A stretch of 64,000 bases of DNA. Origin: Adiantum capillus-veneris. Lineage: Eukaryota > Streptophyta > Polypodiopsida > Polypodiales > Pteridaceae. A program made the translations under genes and the position numbers. The notes beneath the pieces were generated by a model. The model was given only the letters and a program-made list of their open reading frames with translations, had not been told where the DNA came from and did not search any database. The stretch lies in assembly GCA_014529385.2 (NCBI GenBank), contig CM043947.1:100859811-100923810 (forward strand). The letters run 5' to 3'. The first letter of the stretch is position 1. Each line of letters begins with the position of its first letter. Positions 46,041-57,580 of this stretch are shown piece after piece.

Positions 46041-49000
46041 ATGGCCGACAAGGGGAAGGTAATTATGGAAGAGGGTTCCTCTTCAAAGGACAGGCAGGAG
46101 ATTCCTATGGTTTTTGAGATTGGCGAGAGCTCACGGCCACGTCAGTTTGTACCTCCTGTCAACGTGAATGTCCCTCCAGTAGTACAGGGCTTTATGACAA
46201 GGCAACTTGAGGATGATGCGTTCAAGACTCAGTTAGTTGCCGCGGTGAATGTCTTTTCGCAGCTGGTGCAGAATCCGAGGTTCATGGAATTCTTGCAAGC
46301 GCCACCAGTGCAACAGCAAAATAGGCAACCTACGCAGCGTACAGAGCTTGTTGAAGCTCAAGCCCAGGTACTTCATGTGGCGCAGGAGGAAAGGGAACAC
46401 TCGCATGTTGCGGAGTCGGGGGCTCCAAAGCAGGTTCCTCCCGTGCTTGAACAGGTGGCTAGAACGCCTATTCCACAGGTTATGCCAGTTCAGCCCGCCA
46501 CCTTTCAAAGCTAGCATGCTGTCTTGAATGGGCAGGGAGCTGGATACCAGGCTATGCACTCAGTTTTTCCACCACCCACGGTACATCCTGGGTATTTCGG
46601 GGGTGGATCAGTGTTCCAAAGTATGGCTGGTTATGCGTCTGGAAGTCAGCCGTACATGCCAGGAACAGTGTTCGGGGGTATGCAAGGCATCATGCCAAAC
46701 CCCATGTATAGTAGTATCGGCATGCAGCAAGGTTTCCACTGCAACCAGGGCCAGTTTGGGGTGCCACAGGGTCATTTTGGCATGGCTGGTTTTTCTGGAC
46801 AGCAGCCAGATATCGCACCTCTGACGCAAAATGTGAATGGCCAACACGTGCCGATCATGCCTAGTACAGTGCCCATGTTGCAGACCATCCCATATGACAA
46901 CTTGGGGGCACTAGAGAAGCCGAAGGCTTACAAAGAAGGTGGTGCAACGGTAAAGTTCAGTACCTTCAGTGGTTTCGAGGACAAGACAAAGGCACTCACT
47001 TTCCTCCAGCAGTTTGATATAGCTTATACGGGAGGGAATTTTACAGAGGCCTCGAAGGTCAGGAAAGCTGCCACTTTCTTAAAGGACAATGCGCTTACAT
47101 GGTGGACGACATTGTTAATGCAAGGACAGGCACCCTCCACTTGGGTTTACTTCAAGCAAATGTTTGCATCTGCTTGGCTATCAAATGAATTTGAAGCCCA
47201 TGTCCTGACAGATTGGCACCAGCTTACTTCAGCTTCGTGCAAGAGCTTGCTGGAGTACAATAGGAAGTTTTGTAAAGCATTACTCTCAGTGACCTCCTAC
47301 AGATTTGTGCCATTGACAGAGCAAATAGAGAAGTACTGTTGTGGGCTGCCTAAAGGGCTTCGCGATTACTGTACAAAGAACAGAGTGGCTACCCTTACTC
47401 AGCTTATGGAAGTTGCGAACACTGGTCTTGCCTTGTTGAAAGGAGAGGACAGTGGATTTCCGAGCAGTGACAAAGGAGAGCAGCAAAAGAAAAATTCAGC
47501 GAAGAAGCCCTTTGTGAAGACGGCTCCTGATGTGTCACAAGGGTCAGAAAAGGCCACCAAAGACAAGGATTCAGCCAAGACTTCTGGAGCGCAGGCAAAG
47601 AAACAAAAAAGGAAGCCTTTTGTGCGCAAGTCGCTCGAGGAAAAGAAGGTTCTGATGGCTGAGAACAAATGCTTTATATGCGAGCAACCTGGTCACTTTT
47701 CTATCAATTTTCCACAAAGGAAAAGGCCAGCTGACTCAGAGGATAAAGAAGACCAGAAAGGCAAGAAGCCAAAACCCACGGCAGGTTTAGTGCCAGACAT
47801 GGTGGGTGACAGGCCCAGCACAGATGCCAGTGAGTTATGCAAGGCATGGGGTAAAGTTAGGGATCAGACGGCACTCATCTTTTTTGATCCAGGTGCCAAA
47901 GCCAACTTTATCTCACCAGAGTTAGCTATGAAGCTCGGCATCAAAGCTGAAGAGATGGGGTACACAGCAGAGGCAGGGTTGGCATGTCCTGGCCACTCAG
48001 AGTGTGTTACTCCCATCATTGGAAAACTGCGTCTGCATATTCAGTCGTATGTGGACACTGAAGAGTTTTACATCATGCCACTGGAAGGTTGTGACGCCTT
48101 GTTGGGGATCCCGTGGATGTTCCGAGTGCATGGAGTCTTGGATGCCTACAACAAAAAGATCACTGTACAGCATAGGGGCAAAACTCACATCTTGGATGTA
48201 AAGCTTAAAGGAGAGTCAGTCCCTATTGTATCTGCTTCTGCTATCACTTCTGTAATATAGAATCATCTTTCTGTGTACTTGATTTTTGCACGTGATGTCT
48301 CAGATAGTGATCAGTCAAATTTATCTGTGTTAGATACAGAAAGGTCAGCATTTTTGCAAAAGTTTAGTGACTGTTTTTCTGATTCATTACCGTCGCAATT
48401 GCCGCCAGAGAGACCTGAGGACCATCGGATAGATTTGGTGCCATGGTGTAGCCCACCAAATAGACCTCCCTACAGGGTTAGTGCGGCGCAACAGAAAGAG
48501 ATTATGGGCCAGGTTGAGGAGTTATTAGAGAAGGGGCTGATTCAGCCTAGTTCTTCACCCTTTTGCTCCCCAGTGCTCCTAGTGCAGAAGAAGGATGGCT
48601 CATGGCGCATGTGTATTGATTACCGTGCGTTGAATAAGAATACCGTCAAGAATAGGTTCCCTATTCCTCGCATCGATGATATTCTCGATCGTTTAGAGGG
48701 TGCTGCAATTTTCAACAAGATAGACCTTAAGAGTGGGTACCATCAGATTCGTATAAGGCCAGAGGATGTGCACAAGATTGCGTTTAGAACGACATTTGGT
48801 CTTTATGAGTTTCTAGTGATGCCGTTTGGGCTAACAAATGCTCCTGCTACGTTCAACAGAATGATAGACCGGATTTTCCACTCGCATCAACAGTTTGTTG
48901 GAACGTTCTTCGATGACATGATAGTGTATTCGAAGAATGAAGAGGAGCATAGGCGTCACTTGACCATTGTGTTCGAAGAGCTGCGCAGTCACAAGTTACT

Positions 49001-51246
49001 TGTCAATCCTAAGAAAAGTGAATTCTTCCTCGAAGAGATCCACTTTCTGGGCCACATAGTCTCAAAGGATGGTGTTAGAATGGATCCCGCAAAGGTCGAA
49101 GCTATCAAGACATGGCCAGACTTGAAGACTGTGCACGATGTCAGAAGCTTCTTGGGATTGTGTTCCTACTATAGAAGGTTTATCAGAAATTTTGCAGAGA
49201 TAGCATCGCCTCTTCACGCATTGCAAAAGAAAGAGGTCACTTTCAGATGGACCCAAAAAGAGATTTCAGCTTTTAGTCTCTTAAAGGAAAAGTTGACTTC
49301 AGATCCAGTTATTGTTTTGCCAGATCTCGGGAAGTCATTTGTGGTCCAGTGTGACGCGTGTGGCAGTAGCATCGGAGCAGTGCTAATGCAAGACGGACGG
49401 GTAGTAGCTTATGAAAGCCGAATTTTGCAAGGGCCAGAGAGGACTATGCAAGTCTATGAGAAAGAGCTCTTGGCCGTTATTCATGCGCTTTCTAGCTGGA
49501 AGCACTACCTCTTAGGTGCTGATTTTGTTGTCCAAACAGATCATCAGACCTTGCAATCCTTCTTGACACAGTCAAAGTTATCCGAAAAGAATATGCGATG
49601 GGCAAACATTCTTTCCATGTTCCACTTCCAGATTATGCATGTGGAAGGCAAGAAGAATGTTGTGGCTGATGCGTTATCAAGAAAGCCACAAATTTCAGCT
49701 GTGTCAATTCCTTATCATCATGAGTTAGATGACATGAAGGAACAGTATACTGCTGATGAAGATTTTGCAAGGATCTTTGAACAGTTACAAGAGGGGCAAC
49801 ATCACGAGCACTACCTCCTCAGAGATGGTTTTATGATGATGCATGGCAGACTTTGTGTCACTAGGCCACTGCGACATAAGGTCATGGAAGAGAGTCATGT
49901 CCCACCGTATGCAGGGCATCGTGGCATTGATGCAACAGTTACAGCGGTAGAGACGTTCTTCTATTGGCCTACCTAGAGATGTGGATGCCTTTGTGCGAGC
50001 ATGCATAGTTTGCCAAAAGGTCAAGTTTGACAGGCAAAAGGCACCATGGTTGTTACAACCACTGTCGATTCCGGATAAGCCATGGGAAAGCATTACTATG
50101 GACTTTATCTTTGATCTTCCAAGGACGCCAACAGGGAGTGATGGTATATGGACCATTATCTGCAGGTTCAGCAAGCAGGCCCATTTTATCCCTGTCAGGA
50201 AGAAGATAAAATCTGATCAGATGGCACGCTTGTTCATGTACAATGTGTTTAAGTACCATGGTATGCCACAATCGATTATCAGTGATCGTGATCCTCGCAT
50301 GACCAGTTTGTTCTGGAGAGGATTGTTTGAGAACATGGGTACTACGCTCAAGTTCTCGTCTTCGTTTCATCCACAAACTGATGGACAGTCAGAAGAGGCT
50401 AATTCTATTGTCTTAGATCTGCTGAAATGCTATGTGTCAGATAATAAGGGCAAGTGGGAACAGTATTTGCCTATGCTTGAGTATGCGTACAATAATACGG
50501 TGCATTCGTCTACTGGCAAAGCACCTTTTGAGATTGTTGAAGGCGGCAAAAAGGTTCCTCCCATTTTGCATACAAAGGACAAGATCTTTGAGGCAGATCG
50601 ATATGTTGAGAACATGGATGAGATGTATAAGAAGATTAAAGTTGCCTTGGAGAAGACTCAGGCAAAGCAGAAAAAGGCTGTTGATCGTCACCGTCGTGAA
50701 TTGTTACTATCACCTGGTGATTGGGTTCTGTTAAGGTTCGAAAAGGCAAGATTAAAGAAGATGAAGGGCAAGGAACGGCTGTTTCCTAAGCTCAGCATGC
50801 GTTACTACGGGCCTTTCCAGGTGCTTGACAAGATCAACGATGTGGCTTACAGGCTGAAATTGCCTGATGCATGGAAGATTCATAATGCGTTTCACGTGAG
50901 TCTTCTAAGACCCTTCGTGGGTGATGTGCCAGAAGATATGCCAGTTGAGGATCAGCCAGAAGTTGAGGAACTTGATGAGATCCTGGTACCTGAGCAAGTT
51001 TTGGCACATAAGGACAGAAAAGTTAAAGGACAAGTTGCAAGACGCTATTTCGTGAAGTTCAAGAACTATCCACCTATGGATGCAAAGTGGATGGAAGAGC
51101 ATGAACTGTCAGAGTCACCAAATGTATTGCAGCTTTACCTTGAAGCCTTTGGGTTACAGCCTACTTATGCCCCAACCCAACATGTGCAAAGGAGGGGTAA
51201 TGATAGAGCTAGTACATCAAATGTACATATGCATTCAGTGCCATAG
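46041..51246 (+). pseudogene. Chromovirus gag-pol polyprotein, nearly intact
   Basis: One frame from MADKGKVIMEEG (46041): Gly/Met/Pro-rich N-terminal region, capsid (FSTFSGFEDKTKALTFLQQF, GGNFTEASKVRKAATFL), zinc knuckle at 47670 (CFICEQPGHFSINF, last Cys replaced by Phe), protease IFFDPGAKANFIS, RT (IDLKSGYHQIRI, MPFGLTNAPATFN, FFDDMIVYS), RNase H (VVQCDACGSSIGAVL, VVQTDHQTLQSF, VVADALSRK), integrase zinc domain and core (ITMDFIFDLP, ISDRDPRMTS, HPQTDGQSEEAN) and a C-terminal chromodomain (VPEQVLAHKDRKVKG, YFVKFKNYP, WMEEHEL; about 50985-51130). Breaks: TAG at 46512 and 48258, and a frameshift near 49970 between the integrase zinc motif and core. Chromodomains direct insertion to particular chromatin. 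Confidence 0.95.
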
Positions 51247-51416
51247 ATGGAAATGGCAAAAGTATGAAGGCCTCATTAAGTCATTTGTATCTATGTATGT
51301 TACGACCTTTCTTGGGGATACATGCGATGATAAAAGAGTGTTAATAGCACAAGATCATCAGTGGCGTGTATTTATGGTATGCAATCGAGGACGTTTGCGA
51401 TTTCAAGAGGGGGGTA

Positions 51417-52895
51417 TGTCACGAGGACGTGGCATTTATTAACCATGTCACAGAGATGTGGAAACTGCTAACCTTGGTTGTTGGTTTCTTTCCAATGGGG
51501 TTTATTTTATTTCTTTTAAGACCCTCTTTTTGAAGTAGCAAACGGTCGGACATTGTATCGCCAATGTGAACGGTAGATTCACCCGCAGACGGGAAGTGGT
51601 CGGCACTGGAATTCGTATGGTAAGAGGATGTCTAGGCTCATAGCAAGATCATATAGGTCCCCCCCGCCGCACTTAGCAAGTTGGTGGATACTAGGAAGTG
51701 AACTCAATTAAGGCGTAAAGTCAAGGTGGGACTACCAACAAAAAGTATCCGACAGTTGGGCCACATTGCACTTTTGGATGCGGTCCCAATGAGGATAGAT
51801 GGTCAGAAGACCAGTGGGAGCCCAACGGAAGCATCTCCTAAAATTTAGGGAACTGCTATTTTGGGCCGTGAAATGTGTTCACGTCATTACCTCCGGTATG
51901 ACTAGGGGAACATTTTATAACTCTGCCACGAAGTCAACTGACGCGTCGGTTGGGATATTTTTAAGCGGAGAACCCGAAACGGGAAAATGCTTGAAAATGC
52001 GCCAAGTGTCGAAATTTCATGCAATTTCCTCTTGCAGAAAAATGGGCGCTGATTTTTAAGTTGGGAGAGGCCTCATTTCAGTTTTTGTCACAGGTTAAGA
52101 GCTATGGAATGCTTCCTTTCCCTCTCATGTACAGTGTGGTGCTAGGAGTGATGCCCTGCACACTACACACTGCTCTCTCTCTCCCCTACGTGCAGTTATG
52201 TGATGCCCCACAAGAGGGCTACTCATTTGACTGATGTACAGTTGTGTGGGTTCATGCTTTTGTGCTGAGGCAAGAGCCTCCTTGAGCAGGAACAGGGGTA
52301 GCTAACTGCTGCTCCAAAGCACGCACTCGTGAGGGTCATAACATCACCGTACAGGTGCAAAATCAGCGCTGTGTATGCGCTGTAATTTCACTGTTTTTCA
52401 GCCATACGGACGCCAGGACCATTGGGAATCGTGCCCCACTGGCAAAGGACAGTTAGGGGACTGTTTGGGGCTGAAAACAGGGCAAAAATCAGTAAATACA
52501 GCGTGTTGAATTTACTGTTTTTGGACAGGAATCAGAGGGTATACGCCAGTGCAAGTGAGTTCTAGCAGGGGAATTGGTTTCGCGCAAATTTTGGGGCTGT
52601 TATGCTACCGAAATTTGGCCAAAGCAAATGGTATCTAGGTGGATACACGTGAAGGATTCCCAGGACCTTACCTTGTAATTTACCCTCCTAAAGAATAAAG
52701 AAATACCGAAAGGGGCGCCAATTTTGGGGCCTACAGGTTGTCGGTGTCTGCTCGGGGCCTTCTAGCTCCGAGCCGTGTGTGTATTCAAGTGTTAATTCCT
52801 GTCGCAGGTTCTCTTTGCAAAGTGCTCTGTGTGTGTGTCTAAAGTAAAGAATTTCGGGTGAAAGCCAACGCCTACCGCCCTACGGGTCGGTTTCA
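51417..52895 (+). repeat. 3' LTR of the chromovirus, with polypurine tract before it
   Basis: 1479 bp. CAAGAGGGGGGTA (51404-51416) precedes TGTCACGAGG. Ends CGGTTTCA, followed by target duplicate GCTGA. Confidence 0.97.
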
Positions 52896-53367
52896 GCTGA
52901 TCTGGTTCAAAAATGCCAGCCTTTTGCTGTGATGCAAAAACGATAGGCCTCTTGGGGGTCCTGCTGAGAAGTTGCCTGTTGAGCGTGTGCTCCTGCTGCC
53001 TCTTCTGCCAGAAAGTGCTAGCTTTGGTTTGCTTATATATTATCTTAGCAAAATTGCCCTACCTAGTTCCCAACAAAAGTCACTTAATAAATAAGTGAAA
53101 ATGTCAAAAATAGGGAAAATAGGTTTAATGCACTGGAAAATTCCCCTAATGGATTCTGATGAATTCTTATGGGAATGCTGATGATCATGTTGTATGCAAC
53201 CGGAGGATATGCATCTAATCTAAGTGACTAGTCATGCACGGTCTGCGAACAAACTCACAAAAGTGCCAGATCACTTCCTATTCTAGACTGACTTGACTGA
53301 CTGAACCTTGATCGTGATGTAGCTTGTCCACGGACACTTAGGGTTGGATGTGTCACGTGACAGGCTC

Positions 53368-53880
53368 TCTCTTGGTTTGCTCCCTTACTTGAAAAAGAAT
53401 CTCCTCTCCTTCATGACTTTGAACCTTTTGTGCTGGAGTGCTCTGCAACCTTTGGGGATACTGATAGAGCAAGGGTTGTTGAAACCAAACTTAGAAATCT
53501 CCGCCAAGGATCAAGACCTGCATCTGTCTATGCATCCGAATTTCAGTAGCTCACTTGTGATTTAACTTGGCATGAGGAATTTTTCATTAGCCAATTTCAC
53601 TGGGGATTAAAGAATGACGTAAAAGATCTTTTATTGACTATGCCAAAGGTTCACACACTAAGCAAGTTCATCTCTCAAGCAATAGAATGTGATAATCGAC
53701 TATTTGAGAGACGACAAGAGAGGCGTCTTGGGGCACCATTGTGATCCCAAACAGAAGTGACTCATAATGGCTACACACCTCAACAAGGCCATGAATCAAG
53801 CATTGAGCCCATGCAAATTGATCCAGCACGGTTTCAACCTCTCTCAAATGAACCTGGGAGCCAGCACACAATCTTCAGCA
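53368..53880 (+). pseudogene. Gag, second half
   Basis: Continues in frame from 43175 across one GGCTC copy: SWFAPLLEKESPLLHDFEPF, ATFGDTDRARVVETKLRNLR, SRPASVYASEFQ, stop, then NDVKDLLLTMPKVHTLS and FERRQERR. It ends with EPMQIDPARFQPLSNEP and has no zinc knuckle. Stops at about 53548 and 53743. The polypurine tract GCTAGAGGAGAAGGTAA (53967-53983) follows about 90 bp later. Confidence 0.85.
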
Positions 53881-54064
53881 TGCATCTCTCAAAGTCCAAG
53901 AGTTCCATCAACAGCATCCATGGAAGCCCCAGTCAAGGAACACCACCGCTCCTCGTGGAACTCGTCGCTAGAGGAGAAGGTAATGTCATGGATGCTTGAG
54001 AGTCGGCCGTTGCCTGCATCATCGCCTGTGTCATCGCGTGCATCATCGCTTGTGTCTATAAAAG

Positions 54065-54388
54065 AATCTAGAAGGATCTAGAAGATTCTAGAAGGTTCTA
54101 AAAGTATCAAGGAGATTCTAGAAATTTCTAGAAGCTTGGAGAAGATTCCAAAAGAATCTAGAAGTTTCTGGAAAGCTCTAGAAAGTTGAAGAAGGATCTA
54201 GAAGGTTCTAGAAGAACTAGAAGGATCAAGAAGTTTCTAGAAGCTTGGAGAAGATTCTAGACGAATCTATAAGTTTCTGGAAAGCTCTAGAAAGGTGAAG
54301 AAGGATCCAAAAGGTTCTAGAAGAACTAGAAGGATCAAGAAGGTTCTAGAAGATTCTAACCTCTTCAAGAAGAACCTAGAAAGTTCTA
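54065..54388 (+). promoter_or_regulatory. Heat-shock-element-like decamer array
   Basis: About 29 near-contiguous units of the decamer NTTCTAGAAG run from 54065 to 54360, with looser units to 54388. Each decamer is nTTCn followed by nGAAn, so the array keeps the alternating 5-bp register that heat-shock-factor trimers bind. TTCTAGAA occurs perfectly seven times. The array ends about 60 bp before the TATA box. Two 9-bp units slip the register once each. Function is inferred from the motif and position. Confidence 0.8.
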
Positions 54389-54418
54389 ACCTCCTCAAGT
54401 AACCTCCCCAAGCACTAG

Positions 54419-54426
54419 TATAAATA
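54419..54426 (+). promoter_or_regulatory. TATA box of the LTR promoter
   Basis: TATAAATA followed by GGGGTCTCGGG; conserved in the truncated left LTR at 42488. Confidence 0.75.
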
Positions 54427-54695
54427 GGGGTCTCGGGCCACAAGCCCCTCAGTCTTGCCAACACCATTTGTGAGGCTCCTATGAGAAATCTCTCTTCTAG
54501 TTCTTATATTCAAGTCTTGTCCTTGCGATCAAGCCTTGTCTTGTACTCAAGTCATGTAATCCAAGTCTTGTATCTAGCTCTCTTAATAAAGTATTAAGTC
54601 TTGTAATCAAAATTAAGCTTATCATCAAGTCCAAGTTCTTGTACCTTGTGAGTGCCTCCTCTTGCTCTCTTCTAGCTCTATACGCACTCATAACA

Positions 54696-55054
54696 TATGT
54701 CACCCATCCTACGACGCATCAGAGATTTCCGTTCGCGGATGGTCGGATACTTCTTCACGATGCTCCTTCTTCACGATGCTCCCTGTCACCCATCCGATGT
54801 GATGCATCAAAAGTATTTGTTCCTGGTGTCCTTACAGATATTCCCTTTCATAGTGCTCCCGTCATCACTTTGAATGCCGCACTAGAAATATTTGTACTCG
54901 GATGTCTCCAGTGAGAAAAACCCTCTCACTTAAAATTCCAATAATTTATTTAGAATTATTTTTCCTAGTGTTCCCAGCAAGAAAACCTCTCACTTATAAA
55001 TCCAAAAATTCATTTAGAATTATTTTTCTGTTGGATAAAGCCAATTTAGTAACA
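54696..55054 (-). repeat. 3' LTR, truncated
   Basis: 359 bp matching 59150-59449 plus the 59782-59879 part of the other LTR. Shared landmarks: GTCACCCATCC, GATGGTCGGATACTTCTTC and GAAATATNTGTACTCGGATG. Confidence 0.85.
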
Positions 55055-55065
55055 TCCCTCTCACT

Positions 55066-56895
55066 TATAAACAGTTGTCCTCAATTGTAGAAGGACAACT
55101 GTAGAGATCCAACTGCAAGGGAGAAACCAGAAGGATTCCAAATCTTGCTCAATGGTGAGTTCAGCTTGTCCTTTCTCAAAAGAGAACTTAAAAATTAAAT
55201 TAAACAAAAATTCAATAATTCAATACTTAACTTACCAATCATGTTGTTCCTCTAGTACCTCGAGGATATCCTTTCACCAATCATCAAATTTATGAGCCAT
55301 GTAAGAACTCATCATTCACGTCTTTCCAACAAATCGGAAGTTTCCGCATCCGAGAATCTGTTAACTCAATTCTACCTTCTCAATCCCGAGAAGAATAATT
55401 CTCGTAGAAAAATCTAGGTCTCTGTCCTTGCGCGTAATCCTGCGCTGTTAGTCCAGAGGGTATCAAACCTCTTGTGTCCTCCCACATAGGGAATGCCCAA
55501 GTTATAGAGCATTAATCTCAATGTCTTTCTTTCACAAATAGAGTCTGCGATCAACTTAAAGAAGGTTCTTGTTCCGGGCCGTCGCTCAACGTAGGCAGAC
55601 GGTTCCAATCTGAAGATTCCTTGTGCACGGCGGTACTTCCTTCCAATCTTTTCCTCTTGTAAGTTATTACCACCAATAGTGTTTTCCTGACGCCCATTAG
55701 CATCTCTTCCTTACGGAGGCCATCAAAAATGTTTCACCTTGCAAGCATCTTTAACGCCTTGCCAAATCTTAGGCAGATAGGATTCTAGCCATAGCATTTT
55801 CTAAACGTACGTTCAAACTTGGTTCACAATAGAGCGAACCCTCTTCGATTCTCAGGGATATTCTCCCAAATATGATCAATGTAGTTCTTTTCATCTTTGG
55901 AACAGTTCGCCAATCATTACATGCACAAACAAAATAGCTCATGTTCATACTAGCAATATGCTAATGGTACTTGACTTGCTTATGGATAAGTGTATGCTAC
56001 AACCATAACTTGCTATTGTAGTAGCGTACTTGATGATCACCGACCATCAAAATATCCCTTCTCAATAGAGAAACTCAAAGCAACCGAATACATCTGACAA
56101 AGAGATTTTTGTGTCAGAATATCATTGCGCGTAAAACGGCCCTCAAGAGAGGTATGTTAATCCACATCCTTGACAACAAGGTCCGCATCTTCATGTGTTA
56201 TCCATGTACCCAAAAATGTACATAATACTCATGTTGTGTTAGAGTCAGAGCTATTATAAACTCGGAATGTTTCCTTCCTTTCGTAAGATTCTCAAGGCGA
56301 ACATGCTCAACCAGATGATTCCTCAACTTGGTTTCAAAGCAAACCCGCTCATCAAATAAACAGGGATTTTAAATTTGAAATTCTACGAGCATAGGCCAAG
56401 GCAGTCTCTCGTGCTCCTTCCCTCATAAAGAGAGTGTTCATTCACTTGTGAAGAAGGCACTACCATGTCTTCCCTTACCAGGCAGGGGGTGTTGGTTGAT
56501 AAGGTACTCAAGCTTAGTGAAAGCTTCGCTTGCTTGAAATCGCAAAATGGTTCTTTGTAATGTCCTACCTGTAGTAGCAAATAATTTGTGGGAGAACTAC
56601 AGGATACAAGATCAATTATTGACCTTCTGGATGGTTAGAAAACTAGTTCATCTCATAGAACAATGTTCCAACTTGATCCTACTCTCATAAATACTCGAGA
56701 GTGATTGTCTTGGTTAGACACATGCATATCTCGTGCATAAAAGCAATACGCAGTTTATGAGTTCCTCAAAGATTTAACTTTGAACAAAGACCTGCCCTCT
56801 CACTTAAAGTTCGAGGGTCTTCTGATTAAAATCACAAGAGTTAGATTGAATTCCCGTACTCCAAAACTTGCTCCGGATAGCAACATATCCTTCGA
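55066..56895 (-). other. Interior of the minus-strand gypsy without recognised coding sequence
   Basis: No protease, RT, RNase H or integrase motif was seen. Short minus-strand frames (55414-55608, 56383-56580) are not recognised. This is where pol should lie in an autonomous element. Confidence 0.55.
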
Positions 56896-57580
56896 GGAGA
56901 GGTAACAAGAATTTGATGGTTCCCATCCCACTATGGGGATTAGATGCTTTGTACACTAAAGTGTAGACTTTCAGCTTGCATGACTAACTCCACCACCCGC
57001 TTCAGAGTATCTTGCGGATGAGTTTGCGAAGTTCCGGTGAGAGTCTTTCGTGAAACTTCTTCATCGTTTCTTCCTCAGAGAGGTTCAAGAATGGAGCCAC
57101 CTTGGAAAGAGTGAACCAATACCTGTTCATATAATCCGTGACTCGATCCCAACTTTCTTTGATGCCTTCCTCAAAAGCGTAGAGGAAAAAAAAAAATGTC
57201 GGAAAATTCAACCTTGAATTGAATCCAAGTCTTGTTGTAAGTTCCTTGCAGAGCTTTGGTGACCAAGTACTTGCAATTCCCCTTGAGGTGTTTGGTCACA
57301 TGCTTCACCTTCGATGCTTCTAAGAAATTGCCATTTGCAAAGGCAACTTCAACCTGTCGAATTAAAGCGGTAGCTTTCAGGGCATCTTCCCTTCCGTCAA
57401 GAGTATCAAACTTGACTAGAGTGTTCCTATGTCTAGAGACATTCTTCATATCCTTCCCGGAATGACGGGATTTCTTGGCTATGGTTTTGGATTGATGTTC
57501 ATTGATATTTTCTAGATTCTGAAGGATCTTGAGCATTCCGCTCCTTCGATTCTCTAGCTTCTTGAGCATCATGCTCTTAT
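56896..57580 (-). pseudogene. Gag of the minus-strand gypsy
   Basis: Minus strand: LVKFDTLDGREDALKATALI, FANGNFLEASKVKHVTKHLK, TWIQFKVEFSDIF, then after a frameshift near a T-run (about 57185) SWDRVTDYMNRYWFTLSKVA, LSPELRKLIRK and LKRVVELVMQAESLH. The GGNFxEASKVxxAxxxLKG-like block also occurs in the chromovirus gag here, so the two gags are distant relatives. No zinc knuckle was identified. Confidence 0.75.

Larger units (their letters stand above)
44464..52895 (+). mobile_element. Complete Ty3/gypsy chromovirus
   Basis: 8432 bp. Two LTRs of identical length (1479 bp), primer site, a single gag-pol polyprotein region with chromodomain, polypurine tract and perfect 5-bp target-site duplication GCTGA (44459-44463 and 52896-52900). 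By hand I count about 29 differences between LTRs, about 2%. The coding region has two stops, one frameshift and one lost zinc-knuckle Cys, so this copy is recently dead. Confidence 0.97.
43176..53362. mobile_element. LTR-type insertion in the gag (probable solo LTR, 1.75 kb without its own insert)
   Basis: The inserted DNA starts TGTAAGGTGCAGC and ends GTCACGTGACA (TG...CA), is flanked by GGCTC on both sides (43171-43175 and 53363-53367), and its removal restores the gag frame. Minus the nested chromovirus and its duplication it is 1750 bp. It has no recognisable coding region, which fits a solo LTR, but no internal partner proves this. It contains repeated CTGAAATCTGC-like units (44000-44400), a 20-bp A-run at about 43886 and two clusters of GTAC palindromes. 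Confidence 0.75.
42363..54695 (+). mobile_element. Gag-only Ty3/gypsy element with heat-shock-element LTR, split by nested insertions
   Basis: Left LTR (42363-42762, 5' truncated), gag first half (42803-43175), a 10.2-kb nested block (43176-53362), gag second half (53368 onward), polypurine tract and complete right LTR (53984-54695). Protease, RT, RNase H and integrase are absent: gag runs almost directly into the 3' LTR. It would have depended on enzymes from another element. Its right end abuts the LTR of the minus-strand gypsy at 54696. Confidence 0.85.
53984..54695 (+). repeat. 3' LTR of the heat-shock-element gypsy
   Basis: 712 bp, starts TGTCATGGATGC and ends CTCATAACA. The U3 part is dominated by the decamer array; a 109-bp segment of it is tandemly duplicated (GAAGCTTGG at 54131 and 54240). 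The promoter TATAAATA is at 54419 and the polyadenylation signal AATAAA at 54585. Confidence 0.9.
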
